From an uncultured Hungatella sp. (GTDB lineage: Bacteria > Bacillota > Clostridia > Lachnospirales > Lachnospiraceae), in assembly GCA_910585435.1 (NCBI GenBank), contig CAJUEJ010000020.1, forward strand, positions 1 to 64,000: a stretch of 64,000 nucleotides of DNA. Reading direction: 5' to 3'. Positions within the stretch are counted from its first letter, which is position 1; each line of letters begins with the position of its first letter. Made by a program: the position numbers and the translations under genes. Shown in pieces: positions 17,049 to 26,147 of the stretch. The notes beneath the pieces are model-generated. The model had not been told where the DNA came from, did no database searches, and was given only the letters and a program-made list of their open reading frames with translations.

Positions 17049-18467
17049 ATGATAAAAAACAATCAGCAGAAGTTAAACAGGCTGCATGTGGTCCTGGATG
17101 CCGTGGTGATTGTCATATCCTACCTGGTGGCATGGGGGCTGCTGATTCTGGGAAACCGGCTTTTCAGCCCTCAGACCAAGGTACTGTCGGCGCGGTTTTA
17201 TTTCGCTATGCTGGTGTGGATTGTACCCTTATATCTGGTTCTGTATACATTTTTTAATCTGTATACCCCTAAAAGGGTTCAGCAGCGGCGATATGAGCTT
17301 GCCAATATATGCAAGGCCAATGCCATAGGCCTTTTGATTATAACCCTGGTTTTGTTTGTTCTTAAAAAGAACCCGTTTTTCAACAACTTTTCTACCAGGA
17401 TGGTGTTCTTTTTCTTTGCCGTGAATATTGTGGCAGAGACTTTTGAGCGAAATTTAATAAGATATGTATTGCATTCTATGCGCTCTAAGGGCTATAATCA
17501 GAAGCATATCCTGCTCATCGGCTACAGCAGGGCGGCGGAAGGGTTCATAGACCGCGTGCTGAGCAACCCGGAATGGGGATATCAGATCAAAGGCGTCCTG
17601 GATGATAATTCCAAACCGGGCAGAGAATACAGAGGTGTCCGGGTCCTGGGGGCCACGGCGGAGCTGGCAGACATTCTGGCACAGAACACCCTGGATGAGA
17701 TCGCCATCACATTGAGTCTGGGAGAGTATGTGAAGCTGGAACGGCTTGTGGCTGTGTGTGAAAAATCAGGCGTCCATACCAAGTTTGTCCCTGATTATAA
17801 CCATGTGATTTCCACCCGGCCGTTTATGGAGGATCTTCAGGGGCTGCCGGTTATCAATATCCGCCATGTGCCCTTAAATGATCCGCTGAACCGTTTTATA
17901 AAACGAAGCGTGGATATTTTCGGTGCGGTTGTGGGGATTGTCCTGTTTTCGCCGGTTATGCTTCTGACAGCGGCTATTATTAAAATGACTTCCCCGGGGC
18001 CTCTTATTTTCAGACAGGAGAGAATCGGCCTTCACAACCGGCCGTTTTATATGTATAAATTCCGTTCCATGGAGGTGCAGCCTCCTTCCACAGAGAAGAA
18101 TAAGTGGACAACTCCTCATGACCCCAGGGTGACCCCTATCGGCAGATTTATCCGCAGGGTCAGCATTGACGAGATGCCGCAGTTTTTTAATGTTTTAAAA
18201 GGGGATATGAGCCTGGTGGGGCCCAGGCCGGAGAGACCTTTTTTTGTGGAGCGGTTTAAGGAAGAGATTCCAAGATATATGATAAAGCATCAGGTTCGGC
18301 CGGGCATGACCGGCTGGGCCCAGGTAAACGGGTATCGGGGTGATACCTCCATAACAAAACGGATTGAGCATGACTTGTATTATATTGAGAATTGGACGTT
18401 GGGGTGGGATTTTAAGATATTGTTTCTGACTTTTTTTAAAGGATTTATCAATAAAAATGCGTATTAA
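17049..18467 (+). CDS. polyprenyl glycosylphosphotransferase (initiating sugar transferase)
   Basis: 472 residues. Four N-terminal membrane helices are followed by a Rossmann-like CoA_binding_3 region (ILLIGYSRAAEGF near 155) and a fifth helix near residue 290. The C-terminal bacterial sugar transferase domain (PF02397) shows the hallmark blocks YMYKFRSM, DEMPQFFNVLKGDMSLVGPRPE and RPGMTGWAQVNGYRG. It moves a hexose-1-phosphate to undecaprenyl phosphate to start a repeat unit. ATG 17049 sits behind AAGGTGA; an in-frame GTG at 17040 would add three residues. It probably begins the glycan finished by the upstream GT2 enzymes. Confidence 0.88.
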   Translation: MIKNNQQKLNRLHVVLDAVVIVISYLVAWGLLILGNRLFSPQTKVLSARFYFAMLVWIVPLYLVLYTFFNLYTPKRVQQRRYELANICKANAIGLLIITLVLFVLKKNPFFNNFSTRMVFFFFAVNIVAETFERNLIRYVLHSMRSKGYNQKHILLIGYSRAAEGFIDRVLSNPEWGYQIKGVLDDNSKPGREYRGVRVLGATAELADILAQNTLDEIAITLSLGEYVKLERLVAVCEKSGVHTKFVPDYNHVISTRPFMEDLQGLPVINIRHVPLNDPLNRFIKRSVDIFGAVVGIVLFSPVMLLTAAIIKMTSPGPLIFRQERIGLHNRPFYMYKFRSMEVQPPSTEKNKWTTPHDPRVTPIGRFIRRVSIDEMPQFFNVLKGDMSLVGPRPERPFFVERFKEEIPRYMIKHQVRPGMTGWAQVNGYRGDTSITKRIEHDLYYIENWTLGWDFKILFLTFFKGFINKNAY

Positions 18468-18485
18468 TAACTAAGAGGTTGATAC

Positions 18486-20603
18486 ATGGACTATAGGAAT
18501 GATGAAGTAGAGAACAGCCGGGGAAGAAGCCAGCAGAGAGCAGCAGGCCATCAGCCGATGCAGAGATATTCTCAGGACGGTCAAACGTACGGGGAACAGC
18601 CAGGCGGCCAGGGGTATACAGGACAGCCGGGCGGTTATCAGCCGGGGGGCCAGGGATATGGGAGCCAGCCAGGGGGCTGTCAGCCAGGCGGTCAGACATA
18701 CGCAGGCCAGGCGGGAGGCCGTCACACATATGAGAACCAGACATATGCAAGGCAGGCGGGAGGTCATCAGGCAGGCGGCCAGCGGTATGGGAGCCAGCCA
18801 GGAGGCCATCAGCCAGGCGGCCCGTCCCACAGCGGCCAGCAGCCCGGAGGCCGGAGGGTGGCCGGTGGCCAGTACGGCAGCCAGCAGAGTATCGCCAAGG
18901 CCAGAGCTGTCAGCAAGCGGAGAGAAGAGCTGGAGAACCTGCGCAGGGACAGAGACCGGAAAAAGCGGCTTAAGAGACGTATCATTGTGATGATCGTGGC
19001 AGAGTGCTTCACCCTGGCTGCTATTTTCGGATATGCCTACTTCGCAAGGCGCATCAGCCTGATGCCCAGGCCGGATGTAGACAAGAAAAATGTTATTAAT
19101 GATGATTTGCAGGTGGAAGACTTAGAGAAGATGAAAGGCTATTGGATGATAGCCGTTTTTGGCGTTGACAGCCGTAACGGAAGCGTCGGGGCCGGCAATC
19201 AGTCAGATGTAAATATGATCTGCTGTATCAACCAGGATACAGGAGAGATCCGCCTGGTGTCCGTGTTCAGGGATACCTACCTGAATACCAATGATGAAGG
19301 ACGGTACAGTAAGTTTAATGAGGCCTACGCCAGAGGAGGCCCGGAGCAGGCCCTGAAATTTTTAAATAAGAATCTGGACTTAAATATTACGGACTACATT
19401 ACATTCAGCTGGAGGGCCGTTGCAGAAGGAATCAATATTCTGGGCGGTGTGGATCTGGAGATCAGCAAGGCGGAATTCCGCTTTATCAACGGTTTTATCA
19501 CAGAGACCGTAAAGGGTACCAACCTTGGCTCCACACAGCTGAAAAGCGCGGGGATGAATCATCTGGACGGTGTCCAGGCCGTTGCCTATGGACGTCTGCG
19601 TCTGATGGACACGGATTTCGCCCGTACGGAGCGGCAGAGAAAGATTATTGAGCTGGCATTTGCCAAGGCCAAGCAGGCAGATTATCCTACCCTCAATAAT
19701 ATTCTGGTGACAGTGCTTCCCCAGGTATCCCATAATCTGGACTTTGTAGATTTGACAAACGTGGCGCTGAGTATCAGCAAATATCATATCGGAGAGACTG
19801 CCGGCTTCCCCTTTGCCAGAACCAATCTGGTGATTCCCGGCAAGGGCGATTGTGTAATCCCTCAGACGTTGGAGTCCAATGTCAGTGAGCTTCACACCTT
19901 CCTGTTCGGCGATGACGGGTATCAGCCTACGGAGACAGTAAAGCAGCTCAGCAATAAGATTTCTTCTGACACTGGTATGTATAAGCAGGGCAAGAGCGTG
20001 GGACATGTGTCGACAGAAGGCTATCTGCCCAGTGAGACCACTGCCCCGCGGGAGACCAGAGAAGAAGAGACCACAGAAGCAGAGGAGACCACCCAGGCCC
20101 AGGAGACAGATGCGTTCGGCAATCCTTTACAGCCTTCCGAGAGCAATACCAACAGGATTCCCGGAATTGGTGAGACGGACGAGTTCGGCAACCTGGTAGA
20201 CGGGCCTGAGACAGAGGATCCGGATGATCCCTGGAACGGACAGATCCTGCCAGGCGGGAATAACCCGGCAAACCCGCAGAATCCTACAAATCCTGCAAAC
20301 CCGACGAATCCGACGAATCCGACGAATCCGGTTAATCCTGCTGACCCAGGCGCTACCGACCCATCCAATCCTAACCCGTCCCAACCGGGTGATATAGGGA
20401 ACGGGCCAGGGGATCAGGTGACAGGCCCCGGAGGAGGCCCAGGCAATCCTTCCTCTTCAGACGTCTATGGCCCAGGCAATCCCGGCAATTCGAATCAGGG
20501 ACAGAACGGCTATAATGGAGGCGACCCTGCCGGGCCTGGATACGTGCAGGATCCGGACAGCGGAAATATAATCTTTGATAACGGTACAATCCTGGGACGA
20601 TAA
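18486..20603 (+). CDS. LytR-CpsA-Psr (LCP) family glycan ligase
   Basis: 705 residues. A cytoplasmic N-terminus of about 160 residues is rich in Gly, Gln and Pro repeats. One membrane helix (about 165-188) follows, then an extracellular LCP domain (about 218-405) with conserved Asp/Arg positions (FGVDSRN; VSVFRDTYL; YGRLRLMDTDFARTERQR). The long tail is acidic and then Asn/Pro-rich (NPTNPTNP). LCP enzymes attach undecaprenyl-linked wall glycans to peptidoglycan. Its position behind the sugar transferase fits that role. The low-complexity ends are unusually long for the family. It ends at a clear terminator. Confidence 0.88.
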   Translation: MDYRNDEVENSRGRSQQRAAGHQPMQRYSQDGQTYGEQPGGQGYTGQPGGYQPGGQGYGSQPGGCQPGGQTYAGQAGGRHTYENQTYARQAGGHQAGGQRYGSQPGGHQPGGPSHSGQQPGGRRVAGGQYGSQQSIAKARAVSKRREELENLRRDRDRKKRLKRRIIVMIVAECFTLAAIFGYAYFARRISLMPRPDVDKKNVINDDLQVEDLEKMKGYWMIAVFGVDSRNGSVGAGNQSDVNMICCINQDTGEIRLVSVFRDTYLNTNDEGRYSKFNEAYARGGPEQALKFLNKNLDLNITDYITFSWRAVAEGINILGGVDLEISKAEFRFINGFITETVKGTNLGSTQLKSAGMNHLDGVQAVAYGRLRLMDTDFARTERQRKIIELAFAKAKQADYPTLNNILVTVLPQVSHNLDFVDLTNVALSISKYHIGETAGFPFARTNLVIPGKGDCVIPQTLESNVSELHTFLFGDDGYQPTETVKQLSNKISSDTGMYKQGKSVGHVSTEGYLPSETTAPRETREEETTEAEETTQAQETDAFGNPLQPSESNTNRIPGIGETDEFGNLVDGPETEDPDDPWNGQILPGGNNPANPQNPTNPANPTNPTNPTNPVNPADPGATDPSNPNPSQPGDIGNGPGDQVTGPGGGPGNPSSSDVYGPGNPGNSNQGQNGYNGGDPAGPGYVQDPDSGNIIFDNGTILGR
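20280..20335 (+). repeat. 9-bp repeat encoding the Asn-Pro-Thr tail of the LCP protein
   Basis: A run of AATCCGACG-type 9-bp units encodes NPx repeats in the extracellular tail. Three units are nearly exact and the flanking ones degenerate. Copy-number change would preserve the frame. Confidence 0.7.
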
Positions 20604-20623
20604 AAACAGAGATTGCCACACAG

Positions 20624-20662
20624 AAAACCGGACCGAAAAGAAACTGCTTTTGGTCTGGTTTT
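20624..20662 (+). terminator. Rho-independent terminator after the LCP gene
   Basis: AAAACCGGACC (20624-20634) pairs with GGTCTGGTTTT (20652-20662) with one G-U pair, followed by a T-rich stretch. It separates the glycan genes from the HtrA gene. Confidence 0.8.
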
Positions 20663-20827
20663 CACTATTTTATAAAAGTTTCATCACAATTTAGTCACAA
20701 AACACTGCTATAGTATGTTCATAGCCGATGAAACAGAAGGAATGACATAACAGCCGGGATACCCGGCAGCTGCAAATAGACAGAGACAAAAAGCCTATGA
20801 CATCGGACAGAAAGGAGACAGGTGAAG

Positions 20828-22681
20828 ATGTACGATGAAAATGCAGATAAAAAGTTAAATGAAGAGGGGACGCCAAACTTTATTTTAAAAGATCAGACTA
20901 CAGCCGGCTTCAGCAGCCAGGACAGCCACAGCCCTCAGTACCAGAACCCGGCTGGCCAGGGAGAAAACCAAAATTCCCAGTACCAGACTACAGCCAGCCA
21001 GGACAGCCAGAATGTTCAGTACCAGACTACAGCCAGCCAGGACAGCCAGGCCCCTCAGTACCAGAACCCAGCCGTCCAGGGCAGCCAGAATCCTCAGTAT
21101 CAGAATGCAGCCGGTCAGGACAGCCAGGCCTCCCAGTACCAGAACCCAGCCGTTCAGGGAAGCCAGATTCACCAGTACCAGAACCCGTCTGGCCAGGGCA
21201 GCCAGAATCCTCAGTACCAGAGCATGTCCGGCCAGGGAAGCCAGGGCTCCCAGTACCAGGCCGGAGGCGGCCAGAATATGCAGGGCCAATATTCCTGTCA
21301 GTACGCCGCCGATCAGGGGCATCCCTGTCAGAACGGAACCAGCCAGCAGCCGGAAGGGGCCACGAGAATGTACAACTGGCAGAATGAAAATCCAGGGGCT
21401 GCTTCTGATCCGGGGAAAGCCAACCCTGACAGGCCGGCACACAAAGAGAAGAAAAGACGTTCCGGAATGGGGCGGAAGGTGGCAGGCATTACGGCGGCAG
21501 CCCTCCTGTTCGGCACAGTTTCCGGCGGCACTATGGTAGGGATCAACATGCTGGCAGGCTCCCTTGGGCAAAAGGAGGCCTACACACAGATTAGCCCTTC
21601 AGAGATGCCCACAGAGGCGCCTACCACCCAGGCAGCCATTACACCGTCCACAAGGGCAGACGCAGGTACAGCACTGGCGCTGGATGTCTCCGACATCGTA
21701 GAGCAGGCCATGCCGTCTGTGGTGGCTATCAATAACACCATGCTGTATGAGGGAAACACCTGGTTCGGACAGCGGCAGCAATACGAGGTTCCCAGCAGCG
21801 GTTCAGGTATCATCGTAGGGAAAAATGATGAAGAGCTTCTGATCGTGACCAACAATCACGTGGTGGAAGGCTCCAACACCCTTTCCGTCACCTTTATTGA
21901 TGAGAAATCCATAGACGCTATCATAAAGGGGACAGACCCGGAGTCAGATCTGGCAGTGGTTGCAGTACCTCTTAAAGATATTCCGGAAGATACCATGAGC
22001 CAGATTTCCATAGCAAAGCTTGGCAACTCAGAAGAGCTGAAGGTAGGCCAGGGAGTTATTGCCATCGGCAATGCCTTAGGATATGGACAGTCCACTACCG
22101 TAGGGTATGTCAGTGCTCTGGATCGGGAGGTGACTACAGACGGCTCTACCACCAGACACCTTCTTCAGACAGACGCAGCCATTAACCCGGGAAACAGCGG
22201 CGGCGCCCTGCTGAACATGAAGGGAGAAGTCATAGGAATCAATGCTGCCAAGTATTCCAGAACCGATGTGGAGGGAATCGGATACGCAATTCCGGTTTCG
22301 CAGGTTCAGGACATCATCGATACACTGATGATAAGAAGAAGCAAGACCGTGGAGGAGGGACAGGAAGGATACCTGGGGATTCAGGGGCTGACCGTGGATG
22401 AGAGCATGGTGAAACAGCTGGATATGCCGGCAGGTGTGTTCGTGTACGCCATCGTCGATGACGGGGCCGCCGCTGATTCTGACTTAAGAGAAAAAGACAT
22501 AATCACTAAATTTGACGGGCAAAGCGTCAGAAGCATGGCCTCCCTCCAGGATCTTCTGAAACGATATAAGGCAGGGGAGAGCGTGGATTTAACCGTACAG
22601 TCTCTGGAGAATGGAAAATATGTGGAGAGAACGGTTACCATTACCCTGGGCAAGAAAGCCACTCTGGGGCAGGACAGCTAA
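20828..22681 (+). CDS. HtrA/DegP-like membrane serine protease with PDZ domain
   Basis: 617 residues. About 200 N-terminal residues are Gln/Ser/Asn repeats, then a basic stretch and one membrane helix (about 216-240). The trypsin-like domain follows with the triad His (TNNHVVEG, near 343), Asp (ESDLAVV, near 376) and Ser (NPGNSGGAL, near 457). A C-terminal PDZ domain starts near 515. It is an envelope quality-control protease. AAAGGAG at 20811-20817 can serve GTG 20822 (4 bases) or ATG 20828 (10 bases); I chose the ATG. The repeat-rich cytoplasmic region is atypical and parallels the neighbouring LCP protein. Confidence 0.88.
   Translation: MYDENADKKLNEEGTPNFILKDQTTAGFSSQDSHSPQYQNPAGQGENQNSQYQTTASQDSQNVQYQTTASQDSQAPQYQNPAVQGSQNPQYQNAAGQDSQASQYQNPAVQGSQIHQYQNPSGQGSQNPQYQSMSGQGSQGSQYQAGGGQNMQGQYSCQYAADQGHPCQNGTSQQPEGATRMYNWQNENPGAASDPGKANPDRPAHKEKKRRSGMGRKVAGITAAALLFGTVSGGTMVGINMLAGSLGQKEAYTQISPSEMPTEAPTTQAAITPSTRADAGTALALDVSDIVEQAMPSVVAINNTMLYEGNTWFGQRQQYEVPSSGSGIIVGKNDEELLIVTNNHVVEGSNTLSVTFIDEKSIDAIIKGTDPESDLAVVAVPLKDIPEDTMSQISIAKLGNSEELKVGQGVIAIGNALGYGQSTTVGYVSALDREVTTDGSTTRHLLQTDAAINPGNSGGALLNMKGEVIGINAAKYSRTDVEGIGYAIPVSQVQDIIDTLMIRRSKTVEEGQEGYLGIQGLTVDESMVKQLDMPAGVFVYAIVDDGAAADSDLREKDIITKFDGQSVRSMASLQDLLKRYKAGESVDLTVQSLENGKYVERTVTITLGKKATLGQDS
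20936..21290 (+). repeat. degenerate 39-bp tandem repeats in the HtrA gene
   Basis: About nine units of 13 codons, each starting QYQ and containing GQ or VQ plus GSQ (for example QYQNPAVQGSQNP), encode the disordered N-terminal region. The DNA copies are 70-90 percent alike by eye. One unit is slightly longer than the rest. Confidence 0.75.
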
Positions 22682-22740
22682 TGTATTCCTGCTTGGCGGC
22701 AGATGGGGCTGAAACATGAGAAAAATATAAAAAGAATGTA

Positions 22741-22777
22741 AAATCAGGCTCTGATCTTGTGTCAGGGCCTGATTTTG
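22741..22777 (+). terminator. terminator of the HtrA gene, overlapping the next promoter
   Basis: AAATCAGGC (22741) pairs with GCCTGATTT (about 22767-22775), with a further TCTGA/TCAGG extension toward the loop and a T-rich tail. The distal half contains the -35 box of the promoter for the ClpX-like gene. Confidence 0.8.
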
Positions 22778-22785
22778 TTTATAAT
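22757..22785 (+). promoter_or_regulatory. sigma-A promoter of the ClpX-like gene
   Basis: TTGTGT (22757-22762), exactly 17 bp, then TATAAT (22780-22785). The start is expected near 22792. Because this lies downstream of the open frame's first possible codon (22759), the promoter supports the TTG start at 22828. Confidence 0.65.
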
Positions 22786-22827
22786 ACAAGAATAAAAAAG
22801 GCTTACGAAAGGGACAGGAACATTATT

Positions 22828-24249
22828 TTGGAAGAAAAAGATACCACAAAAGATGAGGATACGAAAAACAGTACCACAAAACAGGGAGAGGCCGATAAGA
22901 AAGATGAATATGAAAAGGTCTGCTATATATGCCGCAGGCCGGAGAGCAAAGCGGGAGCGATGATCACTGTGCCAGGCGGTTTTTGTGTGTGCCGTGATTG
23001 TATGCAGAAGACATTTGACTCGGTGATGAACGGAGGCCTGGATTTTTCCCAGATTCCCAACATGCCCTATTTAAATCTGAACCTGAACAATCTGAATCAG
23101 AACATGCCGAAGATGGAGATTCCCAAAAAGCAGCAGATCAAGAAAAAGGCAGCCCAAAATCCGGAGCCTGCCTTTGAGCTGAAGGACATTCCGGCGCCTC
23201 ACAAGATCAAGGGAAAGCTGGACGAATACGTCATCGGGCAGGAGCAGGCCAAGAAGGCCATATCTGTAGCAGTATACAATCACTACAAGCGGGTGCTTAC
23301 AAAAAACCAGCAGGAAGAGGAGACAGAAGACCAGGTACAGATTGAAAAATCCAATATCCTTCTCATCGGGCCTACGGGAAGCGGCAAGACGTATATGGTG
23401 AAGACCCTTGCCAGGCTGCTGGATGTGCCTCTTGCCATAGCAGACGCCACAGCGCTGACAGAGGCTGGCTATATCGGGGACGATATCGAAAGCGTAGTGT
23501 CTAAACTGCTGGCAGCAGCCGACAACGATGTGGAGAAGGCAGAGAGAGGGATCATCTTCATTGACGAGATCGATAAGATCGCAAAGAAGAAGAATACCAA
23601 TGCCCGGGATGTCAGCGGTGAGTCTGTGCAGCAGGAACTGTTAAAGCTTCTGGAGGGAAGCCGGGTGGAGGTACCTGTAGGATCCAATCAGAAGAATGCC
23701 CTGACCCCTATGGCTACTGTGAACACAGATAATATCCTGTTTATATGCGGCGGGGCATTTCCGGATTTGGAGGATATTATCAAAGAGCGCCTCCGGAAGA
23801 AAACCTCCATGGGATTTCAGGCAGAGCTGAAAGACCGGTATCAGGACGATCCTGATATCTTAAGATATGTAACCAACGGAGATCTCAGGAACTTCGGCAT
23901 GATTCCGGAGTTTTTAGGAAGGCTGCCTGTGGTGGTGGCATTCAGGAGCCTCACGAAGGACATGATGGTTGAAATCTTGAGAAGGCCGAAGAATGCTATC
24001 CTGAAGCAGTATATAAAGCTGCTGGCCTTAGACGAAGTAAAGCTGGTGTTTGAGGAGGAAGCTCTTGACTGGGTTGCCGAGGAAGCGCTGAAGAGAGAGA
24101 CAGGGGCCAGAGCCCTGCGGGCCATCATCGAGGAGTTTATGCTGGACATAATGTATGAAGTGCCAAAGGACCCGGGGATCGGGACTGTAGTGATTACCCG
24201 CGGGTACTTGGAGAAAAACGGCGGCCCCAGGATCGAGATGCGGGGATAG
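22828..24249 (+). CDS. ClpX-like AAA+ unfoldase paralogue
   Basis: 473 residues. The N-terminal zinc-binding domain has C32-x2-C35 and C55-x2-C58, then an Asn/Leu-rich linker of about 60 residues. The AAA+ core shows Walker A GPTGSGKT near 181-188, pore loop AGYIGDD, Walker B IIFIDEID near 241-248 and a ClpX-type DVSGESVQQELLKLLEG box. The ClpP-binding IGF loop reads SMGFQ, so docking to ClpP is plausible but altered. No clpP, tig or lon lies nearby, unlike canonical clpX. TTG 22828 is chosen because AGGAA lies eight bases upstream and the promoter excludes earlier starts. It is probably a second ClpX with a specialised substrate set. Confidence 0.8.
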   Translation: MEEKDTTKDEDTKNSTTKQGEADKKDEYEKVCYICRRPESKAGAMITVPGGFCVCRDCMQKTFDSVMNGGLDFSQIPNMPYLNLNLNNLNQNMPKMEIPKKQQIKKKAAQNPEPAFELKDIPAPHKIKGKLDEYVIGQEQAKKAISVAVYNHYKRVLTKNQQEEETEDQVQIEKSNILLIGPTGSGKTYMVKTLARLLDVPLAIADATALTEAGYIGDDIESVVSKLLAAADNDVEKAERGIIFIDEIDKIAKKKNTNARDVSGESVQQELLKLLEGSRVEVPVGSNQKNALTPMATVNTDNILFICGGAFPDLEDIIKERLRKKTSMGFQAELKDRYQDDPDILRYVTNGDLRNFGMIPEFLGRLPVVVAFRSLTKDMMVEILRRPKNAILKQYIKLLALDEVKLVFEEEALDWVAEEALKRETGARALRAIIEEFMLDIMYEVPKDPGIGTVVITRGYLEKNGGPRIEMRG

Positions 24250-24250
24250 A

Positions 24251-24299
24251 CAATGCCATAAGGCTAAGAACCTGTAAGGCCCTTAACAAGATGGCATTG
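24251..24299. terminator. stem-loop between convergent genes, probable bidirectional terminator
   Basis: CAATGCCAT (24251-24259) and ATGGCATTG (24291-24299) form a perfect nine-base stem around a 31-base loop with partial internal pairing. It sits between the ClpX-like stop and the subtilase stop. No long T run follows on either strand. Confidence 0.45.
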
Positions 24300-24312
24300 C
24301 CCTGTTGTGACT

Positions 24313-26052
24313 TTAATGATCCCGCAGAGACACATAGGACTGATACAGGTTTAAGGTTCCATACCCCCATTCCTGGTTGGGATAAGTAAAGTTAGAGTTT
24401 CTGGTGGCTCCCCGGGCAAGGTAGGCTTTCACAGAGCTGTTGGTAAGCTGGGGATAATTTCCCTGAACGATTCCCCAGGAATACAGATTAGCCACAGCCC
24501 CTGCCACATGAGCGGCAGACACGGAGGTGCCGGACATGCGGGTCATAGGGTAGTCACCAGGAACCGGAGAGATTCCGGGCCCGAAGATATCCACACCAGG
24601 GGCGGCGATATCTGGTTTGACCCTTCCGTCCCGGGTATAACCTCTGCTGGAATGGATATAAAGGCTGTTGTTCAGATGGTTATAGGCGCTGACTGTTATA
24701 GGGAAAGCGGCATTTCCCGGGCTTGTGATGGTAGTAAAGGGATCGGCATTTAAAAATACGGTGTCCTCTGTCACAAAATCGTGGATAGGAAGCCACAGGT
24801 GGTACAGCCCCGTGATAGACACCGTGGGATATATCCGCAGCCTCCAGATTCCGGCAGTAGGAGAGACAAAACGCATAAGCGCCAGGAAATCATCCTGAGT
24901 TCCTGTGCTGGCTACATAGGAGACTGTGATGGTAGTCTGCTCCAGCGTAAAATGAACAGAGGTATCCTCCCCGGCACGGAAAGGTATCCGCTCGATGACT
25001 TCTCCCGTGGGAGAAACAAATCCGATGGTATAGATCTCTGGGAGATTTGCCCACAGCTCCATGATGAAGCCGGTTTCTTTTTCCCCCACCCGAAACTCCA
25101 CCTCGTCAAACACGGAGGAAGAAGATATTTTTCCCATATAGTGGTGGCGGAAGCCTACTTCATTGCCAGCGGCACACACTGTGGAAACCCCTTGGATCTG
25201 CCTCAGATTATTTAAAACCTGACTGAGGGGAGAAAAACCATTGTGTCCGCCCTGATTGCTTCCCAGGCACAGGCATATGATGAGAGGCATGCGGTGGCGA
25301 ACCGCCAGAAGCCGCAGGTAGGTGACAGCCATCATCAGATCTGTACTCTGGTAAGCATCCACAGAGTCAGGGATCCTGTAATAATCCCGAAGATATTTTT
25401 TTGCCTTTTTCAGCTTTACAACTCCCAGCCTGCATCCGGGGGAAGCGCCGGTAAAATCTAAAGAAGGTGTCTGCTTTCCGGCAGCGATGCCGGCCAGAAA
25501 GGTTCCGTGGCCGTTGGTATCCTCAGAGGGAACCACCGAGAGGGGATCCTCCCTGGAAAGAGCTTCATTGATGGCGTCTTCCCTGTATTCCTGACCGTAA
25601 AAAAAATAGTAAGGCTGCCCCCGGGGATTGTTCATCTCAAAACCTTCTCCTGGGATAGTCTGATCCCAGATTCCCAGGATCCGCGTGCTGCCGTTCTCCT
25701 CCCGGAATATTGGGTTCTGATAATCAATACCCGTGTCGATGAGCCCGATGATGGTTCCTTCTCCCCGGGAATTCAAGGCCGGCTGCCTGAACGTGGATAA
25801 GATGCCGGAGCGTTCCATACTGGTAGTGTCCAAAAGCCCGTAGAGGGCCGGGATGGATAAGTAGGAATGATTTTCTACAGAAATGGGAAGAGTATCTGAC
25901 AGAGGCAGATGAGCGATGGCATATTCGGCGTCAACGTAACTGATGCAGATATCTCCGTAGAGACCGGACAGCTCCTCCCTTCCTAACCCGCTGGTACGGA
26001 AGATAAAATCAGCGTACTGTTCCTGGTCTGCGGGAAAATTACAGATGTCCAT
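24313..26052 (-). CDS. S8 family serine peptidase, Csp-like subtilase
   Basis: 579 residues with an intact triad: Asp106 (LIDTGID), His182 (NGHGTFLAG) and Ser510 (SGTSVSAAHVAG). A jelly-roll-like insertion lies between the oxyanion Asn region and Ser, as in the Csp germination proteases of Clostridia. No signal peptide is seen. The frame opens at GTG 26112, but neither that codon nor ATG 26052 has a good ribosome site. I prefer ATG 26052 because the A/T-rich promoter-like DNA at 26070-26090 lies just upstream of it. It may act in germination or in envelope proteolysis; the family fits both. It is divergent from the LspA-like gene. Confidence 0.82.
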   Translation of the reverse strand: MDICNFPADQEQYADFIFRTSGLGREELSGLYGDICISYVDAEYAIAHLPLSDTLPISVENHSYLSIPALYGLLDTTSMERSGILSTFRQPALNSRGEGTIIGLIDTGIDYQNPIFREENGSTRILGIWDQTIPGEGFEMNNPRGQPYYFFYGQEYREDAINEALSREDPLSVVPSEDTNGHGTFLAGIAAGKQTPSLDFTGASPGCRLGVVKLKKAKKYLRDYYRIPDSVDAYQSTDLMMAVTYLRLLAVRHRMPLIICLCLGSNQGGHNGFSPLSQVLNNLRQIQGVSTVCAAGNEVGFRHHYMGKISSSSVFDEVEFRVGEKETGFIMELWANLPEIYTIGFVSPTGEVIERIPFRAGEDTSVHFTLEQTTITVSYVASTGTQDDFLALMRFVSPTAGIWRLRIYPTVSITGLYHLWLPIHDFVTEDTVFLNADPFTTITSPGNAAFPITVSAYNHLNNSLYIHSSRGYTRDGRVKPDIAAPGVDIFGPGISPVPGDYPMTRMSGTSVSAAHVAGAVANLYSWGIVQGNYPQLTNSSVKAYLARGATRNSNFTYPNQEWGYGTLNLYQSYVSLRDH

Positions 26053-26147
26053 AGGCAAAATCTCAACTTTTTTTCTATATATAATATACAAAGAAGGGGA
26101 AGGATATCCCACCAGACAGAAAAAGAATACACAGGAGGTTTAAGAAT

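Noticed and set aside
20005..20384. Frames on both strands over the LCP tail
   Set aside because: They come from the Asn/Pro/Thr and Glu/Thr low-complexity repeats of the real gene.
22759..22827. GTG 22759 as start of the ClpX-like gene
   Set aside because: It lies within the terminator and the -35 to -10 region of the gene's own promoter.
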